Of a stretch of 54,964 bases of DNA, positions 44,296 to 53,325 are shown piece after piece. The stretch's first letter is position 1; every line of letters starts with the position of its first letter. Origin of the DNA: Bacilli bacterium (lineage in GTDB: Bacteria; Bacillota_I; Bacilli_A; RFN20; CAG-826); NCBI GenBank assembly GCA_024408505.1, contig JAKSUZ010000008.1, positions 1-54,964 on the forward strand, read 5' to 3'. A program made the translations under genes and the position numbers. The notes under the pieces are model-generated. The model was not told the origin of the DNA. It saw nothing but the letters and a program-made list of their open reading frames with translations, and did no database searches.

Positions 44296-46941
44296 ATGAC
44301 TAACAAAAAATATGTTTACAACTTTAAAAACGCCTATGGCTTAGGTAAAGAGTTATTAGGTGGTAAAGGCGCAGGTCTAGCGGAAATGACCCATGTTGGT
44401 ATTCCGATTCCACAAGGTTTTACGATTACTACTGAAGCTTGCACTCTTTATTACAATTCAAAGAAAAAGATTCCTGAATTTTTAGTAAAGGATATTTTTG
44501 AACACATTAAAAAACTAGAAAAGGAAACTGGTAAAAAGTTTGGTGGCGATCATAACCCACTTTTAGTTTCAGTGCGTAGCGGCGCTCGTCAAAGTATGCC
44601 AGGTATGATGGATACCATTCTTAACCTTGGTTTAAATGATATTACCGTCTCCGCCTTAGCGCGTGAAACTGGTAATGAAAGATTTGCCTTTGACTGCTAT
44701 CGTAGATTTATTTTAATGTTCACTAATATCGCTAAAGGTCATCCAAGAACTGAAATGGATAAGATGTTAGATGAATTAAAAGAAAAGAAAGGTTATAAAC
44801 TTGATACTCAAGTAACAACCGGCGAACTTCGTCAATTAGTCTATCAATATAAACAATATTATAAGAAAGTGTTTAAAGAGGAATTCCCAATTGATCCAAA
44901 AGTTCAACTTATTGAAGCAATTGCTGCGGTCTTTAGAAGTTGGGATAACCCAAGAGCAAACGTTTATCGTAAGATGAATAACATTCCATATGAATGGGGC
45001 ACTGCGGTTAACGTTCAATCCATGGCATTTGGTAATAAAGGTGATACATCTGGTACCGGTGTCGCTTTCTCTCGTTCTCCTTCAACCGGTGAAAAGAAAG
45101 TGTTTGCGGAATATCTCCCTAATGCTCAAGGTGAAGACGTTGTTGCGGGTATTCGTACACCACTTCACATTGAAGAACTTAAAGCTAGAATGCCAAAAGT
45201 TTATAAACAATTCATGGAAACCATCAAAAAGATGGAATCCCATTATAAAGATATGCAAGATATGGAATTTACCGTTGAAGATGGTAAGTTATATTTCTTA
45301 CAAACTCGTAATGGTAAGAGAACTGCCGGTGCAGCTTTAAAGATTGCCTGTGACTTAGTCGATGAAGGCGTAATTTCTAAAGAAGAGGCGGTCTTAAGAG
45401 TTGAACCAAATGCGCTTAATACTTTATTACACCCAGGCTTTGATGTAAGTGAATTAAAGAAAATTAAACCAGCGGTTGTTGGTCTTCCAGCCTCCCCAGG
45501 TGCAGGTGTTGGTAAAATTGCTTTTACTGCTGAAGAAGCTGAAGAAAGACATAAGAATGGTGAAAAGGTTGTTCTTTGCCGTGCCGAAACTTCTCCTGAA
45601 GATATCGTTGGTATGGTGAGTTCTGAAGCTATCTTAACTATGAGAGGCGGTATGACAAGCCATGCGGCCGTTGTTGCTCGTGGTATGGGTAAATGCTGTG
45701 TCGCTGGTTGTTCAAACGCTAAGATTGATGAAGAAAAGAGAACCGTTACGATAAACGGCAAGAAATATACTGACAAAGATACATTATCCATTGATGGTTC
45801 AACTGGTAATGTTTATGTTGGCGCAATTAAAACCGTTGCTCCATCTCTTAGTGGACACTTTGCTCGTTTAATGGAATGGGCAGATAAAGCACGGACTTTA
45901 AGAGTAAGAGCGAATGCTGACACTCCAAGAGATGCAAAACAAGCTGCAAAATTTGGTGCTGAAGGTATTGGTCTATGCCGTACTGAACATATGTTCTTTG
46001 CTGAAGATAGAATCTTCCATATGAGAAAGATGATTTTAAGCGATACGACCGAAGCTCGTGTTGAAGCACTTAAGAAATTATTACCTTATCAAAAGAAAGA
46101 CTTCTATGAACTCTATTTAGCGATGGAAGGTAAAAACGTTAATATTCGTTTACTTGATCCACCACTTCATGAATTCTTACCACAAGAAGAAGATAAGATT
46201 GAAGAACTCGCAGACGCTTTACATTTAAGCGTTAATCAAATTAAAGCGAGAATTGATTCACTCCATGAATTTAACCCAATGATGGGCCATCGTGGATGCC
46301 GTCTTGACGTTTCTTATCCAGAAATCGGTAAAATGCAAGCAACCGCGATTGTCGAAGCTGCTTTAGCCGCACAAAAGAAATTAAAGAAACCAATTACTTG
46401 TGAAATTATGATTCCATTAATTCTTGATGTAAAAGAATTTAGATACGTAAAGGATATCATTGAAGAAACCGCTAAGGATATCATTAAGAAAAGCGGACAA
46501 AAACTTGAATTACATGTTGGTAACATGATTGAAATCCCAAGAGCCGCATTACTCGCTGGTGAAATCGCTAAAGAAAGTAAATTCTTCAGCTTTGGCACTA
46601 ACGACTTAACCCAAATGACCTATGGCTTCTCTCGTGATGATGCTGGTAAGTTCTTACCTGATTATTATGACACTAAGATCTTTGAACAAGATCCATTCGC
46701 AAGCGTAGATCAACGTGGTGTTGGTAAATTAATTGCTATGGCCGTTAAAGATGGTAAGGCCCATAATAAAAACATTCACTTCGGTGTTTGTGGTGAACAT
46801 GGTGGCGATCCAGTAAGTATTGAGTTCTTCCACAATGTTGGACTTGATTACGTCTCTTGTTCTCCATTCCGCGTACCAGTTGCAAGACTCGCTGCTGCTC
46901 AAGCTGCGATTAAAGCAAAACGCGCTAATAAAAAGAAGTAA
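44296..46941 (+). CDS. ppdK: pyruvate, phosphate dikinase
   Basis: 881 residues, full length. Interconverts PEP + AMP + PPi and pyruvate + ATP + Pi; in anaerobes it often works toward ATP. N-terminal ATP-grasp domain (SVRSGARQSMPGMMDTILNL), swivelling domain with GGMTSHAAVVARGMG (phospho-His near 455), and PEP/pyruvate barrel with GCRLDVSYPEIG and CGEHGGDP (Cys near 831). Ribosome binding site AAGGAG. Highly conserved codon use suggests strong expression. Confidence 0.97.
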   Translation: MTNKKYVYNFKNAYGLGKELLGGKGAGLAEMTHVGIPIPQGFTITTEACTLYYNSKKKIPEFLVKDIFEHIKKLEKETGKKFGGDHNPLLVSVRSGARQSMPGMMDTILNLGLNDITVSALARETGNERFAFDCYRRFILMFTNIAKGHPRTEMDKMLDELKEKKGYKLDTQVTTGELRQLVYQYKQYYKKVFKEEFPIDPKVQLIEAIAAVFRSWDNPRANVYRKMNNIPYEWGTAVNVQSMAFGNKGDTSGTGVAFSRSPSTGEKKVFAEYLPNAQGEDVVAGIRTPLHIEELKARMPKVYKQFMETIKKMESHYKDMQDMEFTVEDGKLYFLQTRNGKRTAGAALKIACDLVDEGVISKEEAVLRVEPNALNTLLHPGFDVSELKKIKPAVVGLPASPGAGVGKIAFTAEEAEERHKNGEKVVLCRAETSPEDIVGMVSSEAILTMRGGMTSHAAVVARGMGKCCVAGCSNAKIDEEKRTVTINGKKYTDKDTLSIDGSTGNVYVGAIKTVAPSLSGHFARLMEWADKARTLRVRANADTPRDAKQAAKFGAEGIGLCRTEHMFFAEDRIFHMRKMILSDTTEARVEALKKLLPYQKKDFYELYLAMEGKNVNIRLLDPPLHEFLPQEEDKIEELADALHLSVNQIKARIDSLHEFNPMMGHRGCRLDVSYPEIGKMQATAIVEAALAAQKKLKKPITCEIMIPLILDVKEFRYVKDIIEETAKDIIKKSGQKLELHVGNMIEIPRAALLAGEIAKESKFFSFGTNDLTQMTYGFSRDDAGKFLPDYYDTKIFEQDPFASVDQRGVGKLIAMAVKDGKAHNKNIHFGVCGEHGGDPVSIEFFHNVGLDYVSCSPFRVPVARLAAAQAAIKAKRANKKK

Positions 46942-46960
46942 TCTAACTACTTATTAAAGA

Positions 46961-46990
46961 TGAACCTCCTCGTGGGGTTCATTTTTATTT
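46961..46990 (+). terminator. ppdK terminator
   Basis: Stem TGAACC/GGTTCA with an 8-9 nt loop is followed by TTTTTATTT. It overlaps the end of the converging lipoprotein gene and lies 20 bp past the ppdK stop. Confidence 0.8.
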
Positions 46991-48925
46991 AGTCGGTTGA
47001 TATAAAGATGCTAATAAATAATAAGATGTCATTCGATGTGGATAATTAGATTTAGGATCAGGATTTTCTAAATCTAAGCCCAATTTAGTTTGCATAGCGC
47101 TCACTATGTCATAGTAATTAGTAAAAATGTCTAATAGATGGAATAACGCATCGATATCTACTTTCCCGCTTTCTAATACATTAAAGATAACTAGATAAAC
47201 CGCATAAGGGCAATTTATGCCAGTAACGGTTTGTGCAGCGTCATCTTTATATAAACGATATGGCGAGTTCTTATCCGCGCCATCAATCCCGTATTGTTTT
47301 AACAACTCTAAACATTCTTGATATTTTTCATCTACTGAGGAGGAAAGAAATGAATGATATGTATAGCCTATACAACGTTCTGCGCTTTCATCAATTTTGT
47401 AAATTGAAGTACGTGTTGGGATAATCGGCTGAACATTAACATTCATAAAATCTTCAATATTAGAGAAACAATCATACTCATGCCCTGTGAGTTTAAAATA
47501 CTCGAATTGATAATCATCTACAATTGATAACCTTATATCATTACCATATTGCTTACAGCCGAAATAGGAGAATGGAAGATGGGTGATAATATCATCATTA
47601 TTTAGAATATTAAATATATAAGGTACATTCGTTTCGTTATTACCGAAATAATAAGTAGGCCCGCCAAATGTATAAGCAAATATTTTAGAGTACTTAGCAT
47701 TGTATTGATATTGTTTAGCGATATAGTTAGCAATAACCGCACCATGTGAATGACCAGTCATCACTAAAATCTTATTTTCTAAATTACTAAATTTTACTAA
47801 ATAATTATCAACATGCTGCTTAACTCGATTAGCCGCAATATAAAAACCTTTATGATAATCGGTATCAGTCCATTCAGGGTGCTCACCAGTTAAAGTTTTA
47901 TAAGAGGGATCTTCACTACCAACATCTAAATTGCTTTCCCAAAGTGGAATATTATTTTCATGTGAAGCATCGAATGTTAAAAAGAATATATTATAGTCTT
48001 TGGTGACATCAGTGTGGCTTCCAATCGTATTAGCTTTGACTGTATGGTGCGCCATAGTCGCACCACCTAAATCATTTTTATCATAGCTATAATCATCAGG
48101 ATTAATAAAAAAATGTTCAATGTCTTCACATCCTAAATGTTTATAGATATATTCTTTATCATCAAAGTCACTAGGTTCGTTTGGAAAAGAAATATGACCG
48201 GTGCGAAATTCATCAATGCATAGTGCAGCGGTTAACTTAGCGATACCTTGTGAATATACATTAGGATCCTGCTTGATAAAATAATTATAATAATCAATGT
48301 CAAAATCAAGTTGCCCAGTATCAGTTTTTTCGTATTCGTAATAGACATGGTTACTAGTGGAATCCCAATCTGGATCTAAATAATCTAATAGGCCATCACA
48401 ATCATAATCACTTGTTGCATTAGTCTCATGATATTGAGCAGTATAAGTCGTATCGTATGTAATTGGATGCTCTCCAGAAACGCCCCGATTATCTTCCCAA
48501 CCATCAAAAGCATAGTAGGTAGAACCACTAGGTTCTAATTGTGGAAAATGTAAATCAAAAGCCGGTTTATTACCAGTAACTACATAATGATCATCTTCAC
48601 GAAAACGTAATACTTTTCCATCTTTATTTACCCATTTCACTTCATAGTTAGGTTTAGTGGAATAGGTAGCGGTATAAGTTTTATCTTTAGTTACAGGTTC
48701 AAACGGCGAATCCCAACCACTAAAGAAATATGAAGTTCCTTTAATCGGTTTAAGAATTGGTATACTTCCATCATAAGATGGCATTCTACCCTCGCGAACT
48801 TTTTTGTCTACTTCTAAAACATCACCATTTGCATTTAGCCAAGTAATAGTAAATGTCGTTTGCTTGGGCTTACAAGATGTTAGTGGTAGTAAAAAAGGAA
48901 TTAGAAGTAACCACTTTATTCGCAT
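46985..48925 (-). CDS. lipase-like lipoprotein with two InlB/MucBP-type repeats
   Basis: 646 residues. Lipobox LTSC. Residues about 24-165 hold two repeats of the Listeria/Bacteroides kind (FFSGWDSPFEPVTKDKTYTATY and YAFDGWEDN...TYTAQY). DYDCDGLLDYLDPDWD (about 175-190) looks like a Ca-binding thrombospondin type 3-like motif. The rest is a class 3 lipase-like hydrolase with VMTGHSHGAV (Ser near 395) and NNDDIITHLPF for the Asp. Expected to act on lipids or esters outside the cell. Last gene of a four-gene lipoprotein operon. Confidence 0.82.
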   Translation of the reverse strand: MRIKWLLLIPFLLPLTSCKPKQTTFTITWLNANGDVLEVDKKVREGRMPSYDGSIPILKPIKGTSYFFSGWDSPFEPVTKDKTYTATYSTKPNYEVKWVNKDGKVLRFREDDHYVVTGNKPAFDLHFPQLEPSGSTYYAFDGWEDNRGVSGEHPITYDTTYTAQYHETNATSDYDCDGLLDYLDPDWDSTSNHVYYEYEKTDTGQLDFDIDYYNYFIKQDPNVYSQGIAKLTAALCIDEFRTGHISFPNEPSDFDDKEYIYKHLGCEDIEHFFINPDDYSYDKNDLGGATMAHHTVKANTIGSHTDVTKDYNIFFLTFDASHENNIPLWESNLDVGSEDPSYKTLTGEHPEWTDTDYHKGFYIAANRVKQHVDNYLVKFSNLENKILVMTGHSHGAVIANYIAKQYQYNAKYSKIFAYTFGGPTYYFGNNETNVPYIFNILNNDDIITHLPFSYFGCKQYGNDIRLSIVDDYQFEYFKLTGHEYDCFSNIEDFMNVNVQPIIPTRTSIYKIDESAERCIGYTYHSFLSSSVDEKYQECLELLKQYGIDGADKNSPYRLYKDDAAQTVTGINCPYAVYLVIFNVLESGKVDIDALFHLLDIFTNYYDIVSAMQTKLGLDLENPDPKSNYPHRMTSYYLLASLYQPTK

Positions 48926-48930
48926 AGAAA

Positions 48931-50319
48931 TTAATAGGCAGCAACTTTGAAATCGATAGATTTAATGAAGTCAATTGAGCCACCGCTATAGAAAGTGTGA
49001 TAGTCTTCATACCCGGTTAAATCTAAAGAGCTAATAATTGTTGATGTTGGTAGTTGAGTATACTTAACCATCTCTGGAATCTTAATTTCAATCGTCAATG
49101 TTTTGTAGTAAAAGTCGGTTACTGATACTGTTAACCATTTTCTCATTTCCGAATAAATATTACCAAGCTTATCATAAACATATGAATAATCATCAAACAA
49201 CTCTTGCGCGCCTATGTAAGCTCCATACGGACTAAATTCATCAATGTTACCACGCTTGCTTGCATCTTTATGAACAGCGAATTCACGAAAATATGGATGG
49301 CCTGTTGGAGAATATATACCAGGCTGAATAGCTAAATCAGTGAGAGCAAAATTTGTCATTCCATCGTAAAAGTAATAATCATTGTTAGCAGTAAAAGTAG
49401 CTTTGTAATGGTAATTATCATCGATAGTCGCACTTGTCAATTTGCAAGATTGACTATCTGCTTGAGCGTTAAATAAATTTAAATAACGCTCTTTATCATA
49501 ACTCACAGGATCTTTGGATGTGTCTATAGTCCTTACTTCAATCTTGTCAAATCTCTTCTTATAGCCATATTTTTCTTTTGGGGCTGGTTTGTAAAGTTTT
49601 TCCATTGGCAACGCGCAACGCAATGATTTAGTATCGGTATGATAATGACTAATACCTTGGATTGAACTATCAATATGTACTAATTCTTTTCGGGAAAGAT
49701 CTAAAGTTAAATCTATTACACCTTCTTCAGTACTATTACCAACAATCTTAATATTATCTTTTGACGCAACATCAAATGTTGCCCCGGCCTGGAAATTATT
49801 TGGCATAATATGAAAAGTTAAATCATGATTTACCGATGAATTAGTGACAATAACACTAACATCGTTTTCAATATCATCGCTTGGAACAACACTATCAGTG
49901 CCGTACTTAACATATGTGTAATTAACAATAACATCGTAAGAAGCGGTCATATACTCTTTAGGGATTTGAAGTCGATACTCACCGGCAGTTTCAGTTTCGG
50001 CGAAACTGTAGCAATTTTTATTTAAAATCGGTCCATCACCCGTAAGAGAGGATTGGCGAATCAAGTAATCTTCATCTTCTCCTTCTATTTCATTAAATGT
50101 TGAATAAGGAGCGAGTCTGATTAACAAATCACAATCCTTACCTTTTTCTATTAAATTGCTACTTTCAAAAGTAATTTCTGGTTTATCAGTATCTTCTTCA
50201 GCCACATTGACAAATGATATTTTATAAAAATTGGATTCAGGTTGACCATGTGCTTGATCACATGCAACAAGCGTCACTAATCCTAAGCAAACCGGTAATA
50301 TAAATTTAATCTTTTTCAT
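48931..50319 (-). CDS. lipoprotein of unknown function (operon gene 3)
   Basis: 462 residues. Signal peptide with lipobox LVAC. The rest is beta-rich with no recognised family. Segments such as DVIVNYTYVKYG and LTLDLSRKELVHIDSS suggest two or three immunoglobulin-like beta domains; a conserved LYKPAPKEKYGYKKRF basic patch lies near 245. It precedes the lipase-like gene by 5 bp and follows the 256-aa gene by 9 bp. Confidence 0.7.
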   Translation of the reverse strand: MKKIKFILPVCLGLVTLVACDQAHGQPESNFYKISFVNVAEEDTDKPEITFESSNLIEKGKDCDLLIRLAPYSTFNEIEGEDEDYLIRQSSLTGDGPILNKNCYSFAETETAGEYRLQIPKEYMTASYDVIVNYTYVKYGTDSVVPSDDIENDVSVIVTNSSVNHDLTFHIMPNNFQAGATFDVASKDNIKIVGNSTEEGVIDLTLDLSRKELVHIDSSIQGISHYHTDTKSLRCALPMEKLYKPAPKEKYGYKKRFDKIEVRTIDTSKDPVSYDKERYLNLFNAQADSQSCKLTSATIDDNYHYKATFTANNDYYFYDGMTNFALTDLAIQPGIYSPTGHPYFREFAVHKDASKRGNIDEFSPYGAYIGAQELFDDYSYVYDKLGNIYSEMRKWLTVSVTDFYYKTLTIEIKIPEMVKYTQLPTSTIISSLDLTGYEDYHTFYSGGSIDFIKSIDFKVAAY

Positions 50320-50328
50320 AACTTACTC

Positions 50329-51099
50329 CTATAAACTATAATTGCATGTTAATGATAAATGAATGCTGCCATCATTGACTGACATATAATCACCATAAAA
50401 AGTATCTGGCAATATTTCGCCAGCATTAGTGAAATCGAACCATGCATCATTTACGGCAAGAGTTAAATCAACTGTATCTAAGAAACCGAAACGAGTGAAT
50501 TGAATATCAGCAACACACATACCTTCATTGGCGGTAAATGAATTCAATGCATAGGTGAGAATTTGAACAACTCTACTATCGATGAGAACATAGCTAGCGA
50601 TTTCTAGTATTTCACCAAGTATGCCGGCAAAGGCTTCAAGGTGTTCTGAACTAATGTAATAACCTAGATGATCACCGGTTCTTGTAAAGCCGCAATCAAT
50701 ATAGCCAATTGTATGGCGAATAAACGCTATTGCCTGATGAAAGGCTAATAAGTCAGCTGAGCCGAAACTTAATGTTTGCTTATAATAAAGTGTTGATACT
50801 ATATTCTGTAAATTTAAATCAGCACTATATGCTTTTTCGAGATAATAATCTCCGCCTGTTTGAGTCGGATCGTAATAATGCTTTTTATAGACAATTACAT
50901 CGGTAGCTTTTGAATCTTTACTATCAAATGTATAGGTAACATTATAACCATCATGAATGTGAGGATCATGATGCTCTTCAGCAAAAGCTATTGCGTCTCC
51001 TATTGAAATATAATTAACCGTTTTAGCATTATTGTTACAGCTGCTCATTACAAGTGCAAGAGTGGGTAACGCTATTGTAAATAAAGATAATTTGCGCAT
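50329..51099 (-). CDS. lipoprotein of unknown function (operon gene 2)
   Basis: 256 residues. Lipobox VMSSC. After the signal it reads YISIGDAIAFAEEHHDPHIH, similar in position to the REVETWINFH motif of the trio at 26-28.5 kb, followed by a mixed alpha/beta part with no clear family. Ends in LSLTCNYSL, echoing the LEFNYAY end of trio member 1, so it may be a distant relative. Ribosome binding site AGGAGG. Confidence 0.7.
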   Translation of the reverse strand: MRKLSLFTIALPTLALVMSSCNNNAKTVNYISIGDAIAFAEEHHDPHIHDGYNVTYTFDSKDSKATDVIVYKKHYYDPTQTGGDYYLEKAYSADLNLQNIVSTLYYKQTLSFGSADLLAFHQAIAFIRHTIGYIDCGFTRTGDHLGYYISSEHLEAFAGILGEILEIASYVLIDSRVVQILTYALNSFTANEGMCVADIQFTRFGFLDTVDLTLAVNDAWFDFTNAGEILPDTFYGDYMSVNDGSIHLSLTCNYSL

Positions 51100-51110
51100 A
51101 ATTATTCCTC

Positions 51111-52304
51111 CTATTTCATTTGGATGTCGACATAGACATCACCGCTAAATAAATTGAATGTTTCGGGGTAAAAATGAATTAGCGTATTCGAGGAGCGCGG
51201 GTTGGTTTTAGCCTGAATAATATTAGATTCAGTACTATTGATCGGATAAGATTTTCCTTGGTAATTTACAATAACATTCAAATTACGATATGCGTGGCCC
51301 GGGATTACGATACACGCTCCATAACCAGGCAAAATTGTTTCATGGTAATTTGCCATATCTTGCCAAATATATTTGTAATAATCTGTACCAATACCATGTG
51401 CTTCGTTTACTGATTGAGCGCCACGATGAGTGTAACTAATTGTTTCCTTCACTTTGCCACTTGCATCTAACTCTCTAAATGTAATATGAGCATATTCAGA
51501 ATCATCATAAAGTGCGACTTTATTTTTGATATTGACCTTACCATGCATTTTCCCAGTAAAGAAAGTAGTATCGATTTGACCACCAGTTAAACCAAGATGC
51601 ATAGCGATATCATCACTATCAATATCTGCTTTCATTTCAATTGGATAACCTTGTTTATCAAAGCCGAAGACTAAAGAAACCTTCCCGGTTCCAGTAAACG
51701 GCATTACAAATGTCATCTTCGGATCTTGAATAGAAACTTCTTTAATTAAAGCAGTAACCGTTTCTAATTCATTAAAATGATACGCCACATATAAGTTCTC
51801 ACCATCTAATGTATAACGCGTTTCAAAAATGTCTTTAGATACAATCGTGGTTAAACTATCCACATAAGACATTTCAATGCTATCCATAAATGGATTTAAA
51901 AGATAATTGAGCATATAGTCCATATTGCCTTTACCAATCTCTGGATCCTTTCGATAGCCATTAACGGTAATGTATGATCCCACTACTCCTTTTACATTTG
52001 TATAGGTAGCGTTAATAAAATTATTATTCGAAACCTTTAAATTAATATAAGTTGGATCATCAATCGGAACTGGATCAACAAATATAGCTGGATAAATCAT
52101 TCCATCACAAGAGAAGTTGTCTAAACCCACTTGTGTAGTAGCCGTTTTAGCTATATTGGTACGTTTTTCAAAATGATCCGCTACCCATTGAGATGCTTCT
52201 TCAATTTTAATCTCTCGACCAGGCGCACTAATTTTGCCATTGCCGCAGTTAGTTAAAAATGCGACTGCTAGTAAGGGCGCCAAGGTTAACATTACTTTTT
52301 TCAT
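51111..52304 (-). CDS. lipoprotein of unknown function (operon gene 1)
   Basis: 397 residues from ATG at 52304, preferred over a Met 10 codons upstream because AGAGGTTTT precedes it. Lipobox LTNC. The start EIKIEEASQWVADHFEKRTN resembles the post-signal motif of the trio and gene 2. The middle part has the lipoprotein-like lipocalin-type feel of beta strands (KVSLVFGFDKQGYPIEMKAD). TATAAT upstream at about 52328 drives the whole four-gene run. Confidence 0.7.
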   Translation of the reverse strand: MKKVMLTLAPLLAVAFLTNCGNGKISAPGREIKIEEASQWVADHFEKRTNIAKTATTQVGLDNFSCDGMIYPAIFVDPVPIDDPTYINLKVSNNNFINATYTNVKGVVGSYITVNGYRKDPEIGKGNMDYMLNYLLNPFMDSIEMSYVDSLTTIVSKDIFETRYTLDGENLYVAYHFNELETVTALIKEVSIQDPKMTFVMPFTGTGKVSLVFGFDKQGYPIEMKADIDSDDIAMHLGLTGGQIDTTFFTGKMHGKVNIKNKVALYDDSEYAHITFRELDASGKVKETISYTHRGAQSVNEAHGIGTDYYKYIWQDMANYHETILPGYGACIVIPGHAYRNLNVIVNYQGKSYPINSTESNIIQAKTNPRSSNTLIHFYPETFNLFSGDVYVDIQMK

Positions 52305-52347
52305 ATAAAAACCTCTATCTTTTTTATTATACAATAAAAAAACAATA

Positions 52348-52590
52348 TTATAGATTTTCGAATTTTAAATCATTGCTAGGGGTGACGTGGCCCACTAATT
52401 TATCACGAAGATAAATATCTCCGCCGTCTTCAATATAACCCACCAATTCATCATTAACGTAGATGTCGCCATCTTCAGTAAGTTCCGCAAACTTTTTACC
52501 TGAGATATAAATAAAGCCTTCACCATCAATATAACCAACTAGATTATCCTTGATGAATACATTCTTACGATAACAATCAACAAATATCAT
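52348..52590 (-). CDS. 80-residue beta-repeat protein
   Basis: 80 residues with about four short repeats of the kind D-LVGYI--GG-IYL (LVGYIDGEGFIYISGK, ELVGYIEDGGDIYLRD, KLVGHV). This fits small beta-flower/beta-repeat proteins; no function known. No signal peptide. TATAAT (52602-52597) lies 6 nt before the ATG with no Shine-Dalgarno sequence. Divergent from 52699. Confidence 0.6.
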   Translation of the reverse strand: MIFVDCYRKNVFIKDNLVGYIDGEGFIYISGKKFAELTEDGDIYVNDELVGYIEDGGDIYLRDKLVGHVTPSNDLKFENL

Positions 52591-52609
52591 AATTTAATTA
52601 TAGCGTACC

Positions 52610-52627
52610 CACTTTTAAATAAAAGTG
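52610..52627. promoter_or_regulatory. palindromic operator between divergent genes
   Basis: CACTTTTA-AA-TAAAAGTG, perfect 8-bp arms. It sits just upstream of the -10 of the minus-strand repeat protein and upstream of a TATGAT (-10) for the plus-strand gene, so one repressor could control both. Confidence 0.5.
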
Positions 52628-52698
52628 TGTTATGATAGCGATAGAAGAAGGGAAGGGGGAATATTTTCTCTTTTTCTTTTCATTTTTGGAGGTCTATT

Positions 52699-53307
52699 AT
52701 GAAATTTCACGAAATGCCATTTAAAAAACAAGTTGAATATGTTTTAAGCAAAAAACGATTGAAGAATCGAAGCGATCTTTTACTTGTAAGAAAAGACACT
52801 CCAAAAATATTGCGATTAATCGGCATACCTAATTTACCAATCTTAATAACACAACAGCACATTATTTCAATATCACAATCAACCGGTAAATATAAAAATG
52901 TAAATTATCACGGTTTAGGAAAAGAGTTACTTTATCAACTGCCTAAATTGCTAGAAAAGCCTGTTCTCGTTGCTAAAAGTTTTACAAAGGGAGATAGCAT
53001 CGTTCTATTGACAAATAAAGAAGATGACTCGCATAATTCAATTATTATCATCTTAAAAATGTGTGGGTACGGGTCTTTACAACAAAATATTTTAACTGCA
53101 AATATTGTGACGAGCATGTATGGGAAAAATAATATCTGTTCTTTTGTTAATCGAATAATTAATGATAACGCTCTGCTTGCTTACAACAAAATAAAAAGTC
53201 ATCATTTGCCAGTGACATCAGGGCTCCAATTGCCCAGCGGTATAGCAAACTTTGACTTCAATATTATAGTAAAGACACTTTCGATAATTGTCAATAAGGA
53301 TAAATAG
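52699..53307 (+). CDS. possible PBECR/MuF-type nuclease-like protein
   Basis: 202 residues, no signal peptide. ILITQQHI, NYHGLGKELLYQLPKLLEKP, SFTKGDSIVLLTN and then TANIVTSMYGKNN...GLQLP follow the pattern of phage barrel nuclease (PBECR-type) domains found in MuF proteins and polymorphic toxins. The assignment rests on pattern memory, not a search. Ribosome binding site GGAGG. Stand-alone, with no visible immunity partner except perhaps the divergent repeat protein. Confidence 0.45.
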   Translation: MKFHEMPFKKQVEYVLSKKRLKNRSDLLLVRKDTPKILRLIGIPNLPILITQQHIISISQSTGKYKNVNYHGLGKELLYQLPKLLEKPVLVAKSFTKGDSIVLLTNKEDDSHNSIIIILKMCGYGSLQQNILTANIVTSMYGKNNICSFVNRIINDNALLAYNKIKSHHLPVTSGLQLPSGIANFDFNIIVKTLSIIVNKDK

Positions 53308-53325
53308 AAAATTTAACGATTACAA

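Noticed and set aside
45243-45791. Minus-strand ORF inside ppdK
   Set aside because: Shadow frame of a strongly conserved gene; no family and no start signals.
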